Virus record (IMG/VR): IMGVR_UViG_3300018424_000129
Location: 1 to 31,080 of that record
Source: a virus
DNA length: 31,080 bases
Strand: one strand, 5' to 3'
In this document: one piece after another, positions 1 through 8,301 of the stretch
Numbering within the stretch: the stretch's first letter is position 1
Layout: every line of letters begins with the position of its first letter
Translations under genes and position numbers: made by a program
The notes under the pieces: generated by a model
Told to the model about the DNA's origin: nothing
The model's input: only the letters and a program-made list of their open reading frames with translations
Database searches by the model: none

Positions 1-2
1 CA

Positions 3-113
3 AAATGGAATCTTCCTAAAGCTGCACAACATTGCGGTCTATCTAACAAAGAAATGAAGATTACATTCAACGAGTATTGTAATTTCCATCCCGCAACTTA
101 TAAACCTGAATAG
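3..113 (+). CDS. C-terminal end of an unidentified protein (5' truncated)
   Basis: An open frame enters from the left edge and ends at TAG 111-113, giving 36 residues. The visible tail includes KAAQHCGLSNKEMKITFNEYC and ends with HPATYKPE. The composition looks like real protein, with mixed charge, two Cys and no low complexity. It stops 8 bases before the tRNA, which fits the tight spacing of the window. The family cannot be named from this tail. The start and most of the gene lie outside the window. Confidence 0.6.
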   Translation, partial: KWNLPKAAQHCGLSNKEMKITFNEYCNFHPATYKPE

Positions 114-121
114 GTTTTTAT

Positions 122-205
122 GGGACGGTGGCGGAAGTGGTAGACGCACCAGACTTAAAATCTGTTGGGAGTATTCCCGTGAGGGTTCAAGTCCCTCTCG
201 TCCTA
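122..205 (+). tRNA. trnL: tRNA-Leu (anticodon UAA)
   Basis: The acceptor stem GGGACGG (122-128) pairs with TCGTCCT (198-204), using two G-U pairs, with discriminator A at 205. The anticodon loop is CTTAAAA between CCAGA and TCTG, so the anticodon is UAA, reading UUA/UUG. A long variable arm and a T-loop GGTTCAAGTCC are present, as expected for a class II Leu tRNA. The 3' CCA is not encoded. T4-like cyanophages commonly carry a few tRNAs that suit their AT-rich codon use, and UUA fits that pattern. Confidence 0.95.
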
Positions 206-207
206 CT

Positions 208-249
208 AGGGAGGAGTACAAATGGTCCCGTATAAGAGGACGCCTCCCT
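208..249 (+). terminator. nested hairpin after the tRNA; possible terminator or processing signal
   Basis: AGGGAGG (208-214) pairs with CCTCCCT (243-249), and inside it GTCC pairs with GGAC around a short loop. Only a weak T run follows (TTTAAAA), so it is not a textbook intrinsic terminator. It sits 2 bases after the tRNA and just before a late-type promoter, so it may end tRNA read-through or mark a processing site. The pairing is seen in the sequence; the role is inferred. Confidence 0.5.
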
Positions 250-255
250 TTAAAA

Positions 256-262
256 CTAAATA
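256..262 (+). promoter_or_regulatory. T4-type late promoter box CTAAATA
   Basis: CTAAATA lies 18 bases upstream of the ATG at 281. T4 late promoters have only a -10 element close to TATAAATA, and cyanophage versions are of the CTAAATA/ATAAATA type. The same box occurs before 25852, and ATAAATA occurs before the fibers at 2416 and 24678. It would drive the 281-2371 group late in infection. Confidence 0.6.
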
Positions 263-280
263 TTAGGAAACGGTAATAAT

Positions 281-580
281 ATGAAGTTAAAAATTACCAA
301 ATCGTATTGCTGGCATGATCCTAGAGAATTGGGAACACCAGAACGAGTGGTTAAAATGTACTTCATAAATGGAATACCTTTTACCTGGGATGAATTAACT
401 CCAGAAGAAGAATCTCAGTACTCTTATACAATCGCTGCAAATACTCATCAACGCAGATATACTGCAGAAGATTTATTTTTAGCGTCTGGATACTTAATTA
501 TGGAAGAGTGTCATCCTTGTTTTTTTGATGTAGAATTAGAGAATCCAGAAATGCTGGCAGAATTAGATGACGGATTTTAG
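281..580 (+). CDS. hypothetical protein, 99 aa
   Basis: I do not recognise this protein. It starts with MKLKITKSYCWHD and is rich in aromatic and acidic residues, with an acidic tail ending ELDDGF. No membrane segment or signal peptide is visible. The ATG is placed 18 bases after a CTAAATA late-type box with a short purine stretch (AGGAAA) before it. Its last 14 bases overlap the start of the next gene, which suggests translational coupling to that 2OG oxygenase. A role as partner of the oxygenase is possible but not shown. Confidence 0.75.
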   Translation: MKLKITKSYCWHDPRELGTPERVVKMYFINGIPFTWDELTPEEESQYSYTIAANTHQRRYTAEDLFLASGYLIMEECHPCFFDVELENPEMLAELDDGF

Positions 581-1106
581 AGAACCAAATGGAATCTTTA
601 CGGTTCCTTTTTTTGTGGAAAAAATTGATTTGGATCGAATTGATTTTGTAGATGCAGAATTCAACAGATCTTTTTTGAGTCAAGTTAATACGACACTTGG
701 TAATGATTCTTTGACGGATGAGTCATATCAATACCTTTGCAGTGTAATATCAGAATGTATCGGACAATTTTCTGATAGACCATTTGTAATTGGTCAGGTA
801 TGGAGAAATGAATATGATGAGAATGATTGGCAAGATCCACATATTCATTCTGGAGCACAATGGAGTTTTATAATCTACGATACTGTAGATCATTCTAGAA
901 CAGTATTCATGAATCCTGCTCGCAAAGAAATGATGAATCAGTGGGGATTATATGCTAATATATTGCCAATGGATTTTATTCCTAAAATTCCATCTGGACA
1001 CATTGTAATCTTCCCATCTTGGATAGAACATTTTGTGATGAGTGGGAATGTTGGAACAACGATCTCTGGAAACATTTACTTAGAACAACCTCCACAAGGA
1101 CCATAG
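567..1106 (+). CDS. 2OG-Fe(II) oxygenase-like protein, 179 aa
   Basis: A double-stranded beta-helix oxygenase is suggested by DPHIHSGAQWSFIIY (H92, H94) followed by SGHIVIFPSWIEHFV with the distal His at H155. The 'G-x-I-V-I-F-P-S-x-x-x-H' strand is typical of phage 2OG oxygenases. These enzymes normally hydroxylate a substrate using 2-oxoglutarate, O2 and Fe(II). Two points are unusual. The first iron motif reads H-x-H rather than H-x-D, and the usual Arg that binds 2-oxoglutarate is not obvious in the last strand (GTTISGNIYL). It overlaps the gene before it by 14 bases and is one base from the SpoChoClust-like gene after it, so the three are probably co-expressed. Substrate unknown. Confidence 0.75.
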   Translation: MTDFREPNGIFTVPFFVEKIDLDRIDFVDAEFNRSFLSQVNTTLGNDSLTDESYQYLCSVISECIGQFSDRPFVIGQVWRNEYDENDWQDPHIHSGAQWSFIIYDTVDHSRTVFMNPARKEMMNQWGLYANILPMDFIPKIPSGHIVIFPSWIEHFVMSGNVGTTISGNIYLEQPPQGP

Positions 1107-1107
1107 T

Positions 1108-2208
1108 ATGTTTGATGCATCTATACATGATTATGATTATTTGAACTATGGTCTTTCTGACATTGTTCTTTCCTGTGTTCAAAAATATTATTCAAGTGTG
1201 GATGATTTATCGACTTTACATTTAGAAGTCCCATATAAAAAAATTGGTGAACTTGTAAAGTTAGTTGGTAAAGATCTTGCAGATACTAATTTTTATGAGA
1301 AGTTTGATGAGATTGTTGCAAGATACATCCTTCCAGAGTTGGATAGTGATATTCTTATACAAAAGTTTGGTAATATTAGAATAACTGTCCCCAATCAGGA
1401 TAAGAACGGAACAGTTCTTCCATTTCATCAGGGAAGATGGGTTGGCAATGGTCTGGGGTTGAGAACTATTTGGTTACCATTTACTGAGTGTTACGATAGT
1501 AATTCTCTTCAAATAATTCATTTAGATGCAAGTAGATTGATTACCAAACAGTGTTTGGAGCAGGATTGGTCATATGAAAAATTTCAAGAAGCGTGTAATC
1601 AAATCTGTAAACCAGTGAATATTGATAAGAGTCAATTTCTTTTGTTTACCCAAGAACATATTCATGGTGCTGTTCCTAATAGAACAAATAAGACTCGGGT
1701 TAGTATTGACGTAAGAATTTTACTCAGAGGACAACAACCACATCGTAAATGGCCAGGGGCATACTTTAGGATTCCTGGGGAGAGTATCATTCATTCTCGT
1801 AATGTTGCAATTCATGATGATGAGAACGTGGTGATGTACGCTGAATATGATGGATTTAAGACAAAACATATTGATTTATATTTTCAAACACTAGTAGTTA
1901 GAGAATATTGTGTTAGAATGGGGTATACATTCCCACATCAAACTGGTGACAATGAGGGTAGAAATCATAACTACCTTGAGTATTTGATTGATAAGGGTAA
2001 TGTAAATCATATCTTGATGTTTAGTATTTTCTCTCTTCCTGATAAAAAAGAAAGGAGACAATATATTATGGATCTTGCACTAAGTAGGGGCGTAAAGTTA
2101 CATTTTGCAAACGAAGAGTTTGTATTGCATAATCAGGATATGCTAGATAGAATAGAATATCTAAGAAATTTTACATCTGATTGGAGCAATCCTGCATATG
2201 AGAATTAA
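1108..2208 (+). CDS. fused PhyH/SpoChoClust-type 2OG oxygenase and SpoChoClust-type protein
   Basis: Two domains are visible. Residues about 90-205 look like a phytanoyl-type 2OG oxygenase: LPFHQGRW (H107), GLRTIWLPF, then EHIHGAVPN (H186) and TRVSIDVR (R197). Residues about 243-355 match, from memory, the 'sporadic carbohydrate cluster protein, LIC12192 family': YDGFKTKHIDLYFQTLVVRE, then MFSIFSLPDKKERRQYIM, then KLHFANEEFVL. In bacteria the two families are encoded as separate neighbours within surface-polysaccharide gene clusters; here they appear fused. The iron-motif position after H107 is Gly (H-Q-G), where Asp is expected, so the domain may be inactive or may bind halide as non-haem iron halogenases do. 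The start is ATG one base after the preceding stop. Family naming is recall; the residues are seen. Confidence 0.75.
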   Translation: MFDASIHDYDYLNYGLSDIVLSCVQKYYSSVDDLSTLHLEVPYKKIGELVKLVGKDLADTNFYEKFDEIVARYILPELDSDILIQKFGNIRITVPNQDKNGTVLPFHQGRWVGNGLGLRTIWLPFTECYDSNSLQIIHLDASRLITKQCLEQDWSYEKFQEACNQICKPVNIDKSQFLLFTQEHIHGAVPNRTNKTRVSIDVRILLRGQQPHRKWPGAYFRIPGESIIHSRNVAIHDDENVVMYAEYDGFKTKHIDLYFQTLVVREYCVRMGYTFPHQTGDNEGRNHNYLEYLIDKGNVNHILMFSIFSLPDKKERRQYIMDLALSRGVKLHFANEEFVLHNQDMLDRIEYLRNFTSDWSNPAYEN

Positions 2209-2371
2209 TCTCTGGTATTGTGGAGAGATGGGGCAATGGAGGTGGACGTTAACTGATAACCGTCGTCCCATCTGTCATCAAGAATCTGGGCAAAGACCTA
2301 ACCTTAGGGATGCTATGTCAGACGTAGCAAACACGGTTGAGTATGTGCTGGAACATAAATACCACGAGTAA
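2198..2371 (+). CDS. small conserved-looking protein, 57 aa
   Basis: ATG at 2198 overlaps the end of the preceding gene by 11 bases and runs to TAA 2369-2371. It begins MRINLWYCGEMGQWRWTLTD and has a central block SGQRPNLRDAMSDVANTVEY. Four Trp/Tyr in the first 16 residues and an amphipathic C-terminal helix suggest a compact folded protein. Similar short W-Y-C-G proteins seem familiar from cyanophage genomes, but I cannot name a function. It fills what would otherwise be a 207-base gap before the fiber gene. Confidence 0.75.
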   Translation: MRINLWYCGEMGQWRWTLTDNRRPICHQESGQRPNLRDAMSDVANTVEYVLEHKYHE

Positions 2372-2381
2372 TTTGTTATGA

Positions 2382-2388
2382 ATAAATA
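2382..2388 (+). promoter_or_regulatory. T4-type late promoter box ATAAATA before the giant fiber
   Basis: The sequence TGAATAAATAAATC lies 27 bases upstream of the fiber ATG at 2416, in the only non-coding gap here. ATAAATA fits the T4 late -10 element, and a virion fiber should be expressed late. Overlapping ATAAATAAAT registers make the exact box uncertain by 4 bases. Confidence 0.65.
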
Positions 2389-2415
2389 AATCATAACAGC
2401 AACTAGTGTAATAAA

Positions 2416-5400
2416 ATGGGTCTTAGTCGCTTAGATAATTTTCTGAAAAATAGTAGAGGCGATATCCTTTACGTTGATCCTTCAAGTATTGACTCAACTG
2501 ATAGTATTGAGAACCAAGGTAACTCTCTCGTTAGACCATTTAAAACTATCCAGAGAGCACTGATTGAGGCAGCAAGATTCTCCTATCAGAAGGGACTCGA
2601 TAATGATAGATTTAGTAGAACAACTATTATCGTTTACCCTGGTGAGCACTTAATTGATAATAGACCTGGATGGATTCCAGTTCATGATGCCCCTATTACT
2701 GGTAATAATTGGTTGACTCGTAGTGGTACGAGTTCAAATGACCTTACCCAATTTACATTAGACACCAACTTTGATATTGACAGTTTTGAGAATGATCTTT
2801 ATAAGATGAACTCTGTCTACGGTGGTGTAATTATCCCCCGTGGTACATCTATTGTTGGTATGGACCTTCGTAAAACGAAGATTCGTCCCAAGTTTGTTCC
2901 TGATCCTGCAGACGATGCGATCAAACAGACGTGCTTATTCCGTGTAACTGGTACTTGTTACTTCTACCAGTTTACATTCTTTGATGCTGACCCAAATGCT
3001 AGGGTATTCAAAGATTATGGAACCACAGAGTACGTTCCTAACTTCTCTCACCATAAGGTAACTTGTTTTGAATATGCTGATGGCGTAAATCCAGTTGGAT
3101 TTAATGATAGTTTCTTAAACTATACAACTACAAGAACTGACCTTGACATTTACTATGAGAAGATTGGATTAGTATATGGTCCTTCTAGTGGAAGAGAAGT
3201 ACAACCAGACTATCCAGACTCTGCTCTTGATATTCAGACCAAGATTGATGAATATAGAATTGTTGGATCTAAGGGTCAGAATGTTGGTATCAGCAGCATT
3301 AAAGCTGGTGATGGATCTACCTCTAGCACAACAATTACAGTTGATCTTGTAGAATCTCTCTCTGGATTAGATGTAGATACACCAATTAGAATTGAAGGTA
3401 TTCCTACAGGTGGATATAACGGATCATTCGTAATTGATAGTGTTCAGAGTAGTACAAGAATTACATATGAGGTCTCTACACCTCCAGCAAATGCACTTCC
3501 TAGTATCGTATCTGGTGCTCCTACACTTAACATTGTTGTTGACTCTGTAACTTCAGCATCTCCATACATCTTTAACTGCTCACTCCGTTCTGTATACGGT
3601 ATGTGCGGTCTCCATGCTGATGGTAGCAAAGCAGATGGATTTAAATCCATGGTTGTTGCCCAGTTTACTGGTATTGGTCTGCAGAAGGATGACAGGGCAT
3701 TTGTTAAGTATAATGCAGTATCTGGTGTTTATGAAGACAGCACAGCAGTAAGTAATCTTCACACAAACACTTCTGCAATCTACAAACCAAATTATGAGAA
3801 CTTCCACATTAAGGCATCTAATGATGCCTTCTTGCAGTTAGTCTCTGTGTTCGCAATTGGATATGCAAATCACTTTGTTGCTGAGTCTGGTGGTGACCAC
3901 TCAATTACAAACTCTAACTCCAACTTTGGTGCAAAAGCGATTGTATGTAGTGGATTTAGAAATGATGCATTCCCCAGAGATGATACTGGATTCATCACTC
4001 ATATTCTACCACCTCAAGCAATTAGTAATGAAGAGGTAACTATTGAATTTGCTGCAATTGACGTTCAGCAAACCATTGACGTTGGTAATGACAATAGACT
4101 TTATATTTACAATGAAAGTAATGAAAATGTTCCACCAAAATCTGTTTTAGAGGGATATAGAATTGGTGCCAAGAAGGACGATGCCCTTAAAGTAATTATT
4201 AACGTTGGTGCTCAACCAGAGACCAAGACTGCTAAGATTATCATGCCCGAGACCCAGGGGCAAGGTATATACGAGACATCATCTAAGAAGATCTCTACTG
4301 TTGGTAGAACTGCTATTGGTATTAATAGTATTACCTCTAACATCTTTACTCTTACAGACTTCCACCTTTTTGAGAGTGGTGAATCTGTACGTATCTTGAG
4401 TGACGATGGCGAACTTCCAGATGGTCTCGATCACAATAGAGTTTACTATGCAATTACTGCTGGTATTAATACTGATCAGATTAAGTTAGCACAAACTCTT
4501 AATGACACCATTAGTGCTTCTTCTGTTATTGTAAACAGTAAGGGTGGTATTCTCCAGATTGAATCTAGGGTATCTGATAAAAAGTCTGGTGACATTGCAC
4601 ACCCAATCCAGTATGATACAACTCGTGGTCAGTGGTATATTACTGTTGCAGATAACAATGAAATTTATAACTCTATTGTTGGATTAGGAACTGCTGTACT
4701 TGGTGCTGCTACTCCTAAAACATTCTTCAGTAGAACTCCTGACAATAGATCTCTTGAAGATAGAATCTATAAGGTAAGATATGTTGTACCAAGAGATTCT
4801 ACTGTCTTAGGAAGACCTCCAAAAGATTCGTTTGTTCTGCAAGAATCTAGTCAGACTGTTGGATTTACTAATCAGGAAGTCGCTAAGTTTAAGAGTGTAA
4901 ACCCAGCAATTCTCTCAAACACCTCAGAATTAAGAAATCCAAGACTTATTTCTGGCGCTGTATGGGATGGAATTGTTGGTATTGCTACCATCAAAACAGA
5001 AACCCCTCACGAGTTGTCTGTTGGATCGAAGGTACAACTGTTTAACATCGTATCTTCTGCTAACACAACTGGACTTGGATATACTGGATTTAATGGTGTA
5101 TTTGAAGTTACTGGAAGACCAGATAGAAAGTCATTTACTGTTGGTTTAACAACTAACCCAGGTTCTTTTGACAACAATATAAACCTTAGAACAACAGAAC
5201 TTCCTAGATTTGAAAGAAAAGAATTTAATAATACATTATTTGTTTACAGAAAAGAGGAAGTTCAGGAATATATTCCAAACGCAAAGGATGGTGTTTACCA
5301 CTTAACTTTAATTGACTCTTCTTCAAAACCTGCTGTAACTCCATTCCAGGATCTTAAGTTTAGTCAACCACTTAAAAATCTCTATCCACAACTTGATAGA

Positions 5401-8232
5401 GACAACCCAACATCTGACCCAGATCAGACCAGAACCTTTGCTCTTCCAACTCCAATTGGACTTACTGAGGTAAACAATCCTAAGAATAGTCTTACAAAGG
5501 AAGTTATTAACAAGAGAACCAGAGATTATCTGACTGGATTTAATATCACACAAATTGAATCTTCTTCTGGAATTGCACATACAATTACTACCGAAGAAGA
5601 TCATGGATTTAATTCAATAACAAAGGTTGGTATTACCAGTGCTGGTTTGAATTATGGTGATGGATCTGGTAGCACTCAAACACTTTATAATGCTACTCTT
5701 GTTGGATTTGCTGGATCAACTACTGGTAATTTTGCTACAGCAAACGTTGAAATTGACGCTTCTGGTGCAATCTCTGCTATTAAGATTGTAGATGGTGGAT
5801 CTGCATTTGGAATTGGTAATACTCTTGCTGTCAGTGGTATTGGAACAACCACAGGATTTATTCAGGGTTATGTTACGGTTCAGCAAATTCACAATAGCAT
5901 TGGCGACGTATTCAGAATCGATGGTATTAGAGATGATAGATTTGTAGATTATAACAATCTCTATAGAATTACATCTGTTGAGACTGGAAATACATCTCAA
6001 ATAAACGTATCATCAGCAAGTACGGTTTATTATAGAGAGCAATTTGCTGCTCCAGCAAGCGTTACTGGAATTAATACTAATGGTCTTACTAATGTAAACT
6101 CCGCTGTTCTGTCTGATGTTACTGCATATCTGACAGGAGAGGCGATTGGAATTAGTTCAATAACATATGACAACATAAGTGGAATTGCTAGTATTGCAAC
6201 TAATAAATCTCATGGATTCTTAGTTGGTAATAGTGTTGTTATTGGTGGTGTCTCTGCTCCAGTAATTAATGGTCATTGGAATGTTGATACTGTTTATAAT
6301 GTTGCTAGTCTTGCCGTAAATGTTGGAGTAGGTACAACAGTAATTGCTCCAACAGGTGGTGGATACATTTATCCAACAGGTGTTAACGCACAAAATGCAT
6401 TAATTGATTTTGCAGATGAGGCAGCATCTTCAAGACTTGTTCCAAGTTATGCTGGTATTACCACAACATTGGCAGCAGCATTAAATGATCCTACACTCAA
6501 CACTTTGACAGTTACTAATGCAACCCATATGGGATGGGATGCTGGTGATTATATTGTTATTGACAATGAGTTCATGAGAATTAGTGAGTCTGTCACTACA
6601 GATACTGCTATTGACGTATTCCGTGGATTATTTGGATCTCAGAAACAAAATCACCCAACTGGTTCTGTTGTAAGGAAGGTTAAATTTGCGCCAGTAGAAT
6701 TTAGAAGAAACTCTATCATTCGTGCATCTGGTCACACGTTTGAATATCTTGGTTTTGGTCCTGGTAACTATTCAACTGCTCTTCCTGAAAGACAGGATAG
6801 ACAGTTCAGACAAATTGAAAGACTTCTCTCTCAGTCAGTATCTGTAAATGGTGGTACACCATTCTATAATGGTCTGGATGATGAAGGTAATGCCTACACT
6901 GTTAATAAATTCACTAGTGGATCTACGGGTCAAGACCTGATTACAAATGCACCAGTACCAACAGTAACTGGTGAGGATATCACTAGTGATACTGGTGCAG
7001 TTGGATTTGATGTTGATTCAACAGAGCAACTTACCGTTGCAAGAGGATTGAAAGTCGATGGTGGTAAAGAGAATGATATCATCTCAGAATTCAACGGACC
7101 TGTTGTATTCAACGAGAAGGTAACTATCAACAGTCCTGTTGAAGCAAATTCGCTGCTTGTTCAGGGTAACCAGACAATTGCTAGAGAGTATACTGTTGGT
7201 ATTGCTACACCACAAGTTGCTGGCAACGTTGGTAATGTTGTATATGATGCAGAACCAAGATCTGGTGGTGAACTTGGATGGGTCTACACTAATGATAATA
7301 ATTGGAAGAAGTTTGGTCCAATTCAATCTGCAGCAGACAACTATTATGTTGGTCTCTTCAGCGGTGCATTCAAGGGTGATGGTTCTGGTCTGTCTAACGT
7401 ATCTGACGTTTGGGTATTCGATGGTGTTGGTATCTCGACAACTGCTAACGTTGGTATCGAGACTACATCAGCAAAACCAGGATATTCTCTCTATGCTAGT
7501 GGTCCTGTTCTGTTTGAGAACAACGTTGAGTTTAGATCTCAGTCAATTCTTTGGAATGTTCCAGATGGATTTATTATTAACACTGGTATCACAACGTTCA
7601 ATCAGCAGGTTAACTTCAATACCATCAAAGCAATTGGCATCTCTACCTTCCAGAATGATATTCTGATTACTACAGATGCTGCAACAACTGGTGACCTTGA
7701 AGGTAACTCTCTGAGATTCTTACAAACAGACCCCGCACTTAATGCCGCTTACGAATATGGTGGTCTTAAGTTTGAGGGTAATGACATTGGTAACAGCGGT
7801 GTACGTGGTTACATTAAAGGTGTCTCGGAAGGAACTTCTGGTCAGTTTGGTTTGGTCTTTGGAACACAAGGATCGGGAGCGTCTTCACCACAAGAGAGAT
7901 TGAGAATTGCGAACACTGGTAATGCAACCTTCTCTGGCACTGTCACTGCAAACTCCGATGAAAAACTTAAAGAGAATGTTGTTGGTATCAGCAATGCTCT
8001 TGGTAAGGTTCTTGATCTGAGAGGTGTATACTTCAATCGTATTGGTCAACCTGAGCGTGAGATTGGTGTTATTGCACAAGAGGTTGAGAAAGTTCTTCCA
8101 GAATTGGTACATGAGGGACCAGATGGTGTCAAGTCAGTTGCATACCAGAATATGGTTGCGGTTCTGATTGAGGCAATTAAGGAACAGCAGGAACAGATCA
8201 ACGAACTCAAGGCGAGATTGGACAGTCTCTAA
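2416..8232 (+). CDS. giant tail fiber/virion structural protein with C-terminal S74 chaperone, 1938 aa
   Basis: The N-terminus (about 1-60) has SRGDILYVDPSS and RPFKTIQRALIEAA, a form common at the start of cyanophage fiber proteins. The long middle is rich in Gly, Ser, Thr and Asn and contains repeated beta modules, for example TETPHELSVGSKVQLFNI, TEEDHGFNSITKV and TNKSHGFLVGNSVVIGGV. The C-terminus (from about 1840) is an intramolecular chaperone of the endosialidase/S74 type: NSDEKLKENV, then EIGVIAQEVEKVLPELV, then a coiled-coil end KEQQEQINELKARLDSL. In S74 proteins a Ser/Lys pair cleaves the chaperone off after trimer folding; here S1847 and K1852 are in place. The protein is probably a trimeric host-recognition fiber. 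A late-type box precedes it and a strong terminator follows. Confidence 0.9.
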   Translation: MGLSRLDNFLKNSRGDILYVDPSSIDSTDSIENQGNSLVRPFKTIQRALIEAARFSYQKGLDNDRFSRTTIIVYPGEHLIDNRPGWIPVHDAPITGNNWLTRSGTSSNDLTQFTLDTNFDIDSFENDLYKMNSVYGGVIIPRGTSIVGMDLRKTKIRPKFVPDPADDAIKQTCLFRVTGTCYFYQFTFFDADPNARVFKDYGTTEYVPNFSHHKVTCFEYADGVNPVGFNDSFLNYTTTRTDLDIYYEKIGLVYGPSSGREVQPDYPDSALDIQTKIDEYRIVGSKGQNVGISSIKAGDGSTSSTTITVDLVESLSGLDVDTPIRIEGIPTGGYNGSFVIDSVQSSTRITYEVSTPPANALPSIVSGAPTLNIVVDSVTSASPYIFNCSLRSVYGMCGLHADGSKADGFKSMVVAQFTGIGLQKDDRAFVKYNAVSGVYEDSTAVSNLHTNTSAIYKPNYENFHIKASNDAFLQLVSVFAIGYANHFVAESGGDHSITNSNSNFGAKAIVCSGFRNDAFPRDDTGFITHILPPQAISNEEVTIEFAAIDVQQTIDVGNDNRLYIYNESNENVPPKSVLEGYRIGAKKDDALKVIINVGAQPETKTAKIIMPETQGQGIYETSSKKISTVGRTAIGINSITSNIFTLTDFHLFESGESVRILSDDGELPDGLDHNRVYYAITAGINTDQIKLAQTLNDTISASSVIVNSKGGILQIESRVSDKKSGDIAHPIQYDTTRGQWYITVADNNEIYNSIVGLGTAVLGAATPKTFFSRTPDNRSLEDRIYKVRYVVPRDSTVLGRPPKDSFVLQESSQTVGFTNQEVAKFKSVNPAILSNTSELRNPRLISGAVWDGIVGIATIKTETPHELSVGSKVQLFNIVSSANTTGLGYTGFNGVFEVTGRPDRKSFTVGLTTNPGSFDNNINLRTTELPRFERKEFNNTLFVYRKEEVQEYIPNAKDGVYHLTLIDSSSKPAVTPFQDLKFSQPLKNLYPQLDRDNPTSDPDQTRTFALPTPIGLTEVNNPKNSLTKEVINKRTRDYLTGFNITQIESSSGIAHTITTEEDHGFNSITKVGITSAGLNYGDGSGSTQTLYNATLVGFAGSTTGNFATANVEIDASGAISAIKIVDGGSAFGIGNTLAVSGIGTTTGFIQGYVTVQQIHNSIGDVFRIDGIRDDRFVDYNNLYRITSVETGNTSQINVSSASTVYYREQFAAPASVTGINTNGLTNVNSAVLSDVTAYLTGEAIGISSITYDNISGIASIATNKSHGFLVGNSVVIGGVSAPVINGHWNVDTVYNVASLAVNVGVGTTVIAPTGGGYIYPTGVNAQNALIDFADEAASSRLVPSYAGITTTLAAALNDPTLNTLTVTNATHMGWDAGDYIVIDNEFMRISESVTTDTAIDVFRGLFGSQKQNHPTGSVVRKVKFAPVEFRRNSIIRASGHTFEYLGFGPGNYSTALPERQDRQFRQIERLLSQSVSVNGGTPFYNGLDDEGNAYTVNKFTSGSTGQDLITNAPVPTVTGEDITSDTGAVGFDVDSTEQLTVARGLKVDGGKENDIISEFNGPVVFNEKVTINSPVEANSLLVQGNQTIAREYTVGIATPQVAGNVGNVVYDAEPRSGGELGWVYTNDNNWKKFGPIQSAADNYYVGLFSGAFKGDGSGLSNVSDVWVFDGVGISTTANVGIETTSAKPGYSLYASGPVLFENNVEFRSQSILWNVPDGFIINTGITTFNQQVNFNTIKAIGISTFQNDILITTDAATTGDLEGNSLRFLQTDPALNAAYEYGGLKFEGNDIGNSGVRGYIKGVSEGTSGQFGLVFGTQGSGASSPQERLRIANTGNATFSGTVTANSDEKLKENVVGISNALGKVLDLRGVYFNRIGQPEREIGVIAQEVEKVLPELVHEGPDGVKSVAYQNMVAVLIEAIKEQQEQINELKARLDSL

Positions 8233-8240
8233 ACTGTCAT

Positions 8241-8263
8241 GGGGGGTACTACCCCCCTTTTTT
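8241..8263 (+). terminator. intrinsic terminator of the fiber gene
   Basis: GGGGGGT (8241-8247), loop ACT, ACCCCCC (8251-8257), then six T. It begins 9 bases after the fiber stop codon. A perfect GC stem with an immediate T tract is a classic Rho-independent terminator. Confidence 0.92.
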
Positions 8264-8265
8264 AT

Positions 8266-8275
8266 GGTGTATAAT
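8266..8275 (+). promoter_or_regulatory. promoter-like box GGTGTATAAT before the helicase/methyltransferase gene
   Basis: TATAAT at 8270-8275 is a perfect sigma70 -10, three bases after the T tract of the terminator. No TTGACA is found at the right distance, because the -35 position falls in the terminator stem. The same ten bases appear after the terminator at 11843-11867, before the second helicase. A start near 8282 would leave a leader of about 20 bases. An early or middle promoter helped by a phage factor is inferred. Confidence 0.6.
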
Positions 8276-8301
8276 TACTGGGTAACGCGATCTTAGTACT
8301 C

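Noticed and set aside
122-205. tRNA as a phage integration site
   Set aside because: No integrase and no second copy of the tRNA 3' end was seen in the window; T4-like phages are lytic.
39-221. Minus-strand frame across the tRNA (contains GREGLEPS...)
   Set aside because: This is the well-known false protein made by translating the antisense of a tRNA; the tRNA structure explains it.
7139-7666. Alternative + frame of 175 codons inside the fiber gene
   Set aside because: Leu- and Val-rich shadow of the Gly/Thr-rich fiber frame; no start signal and no domain.
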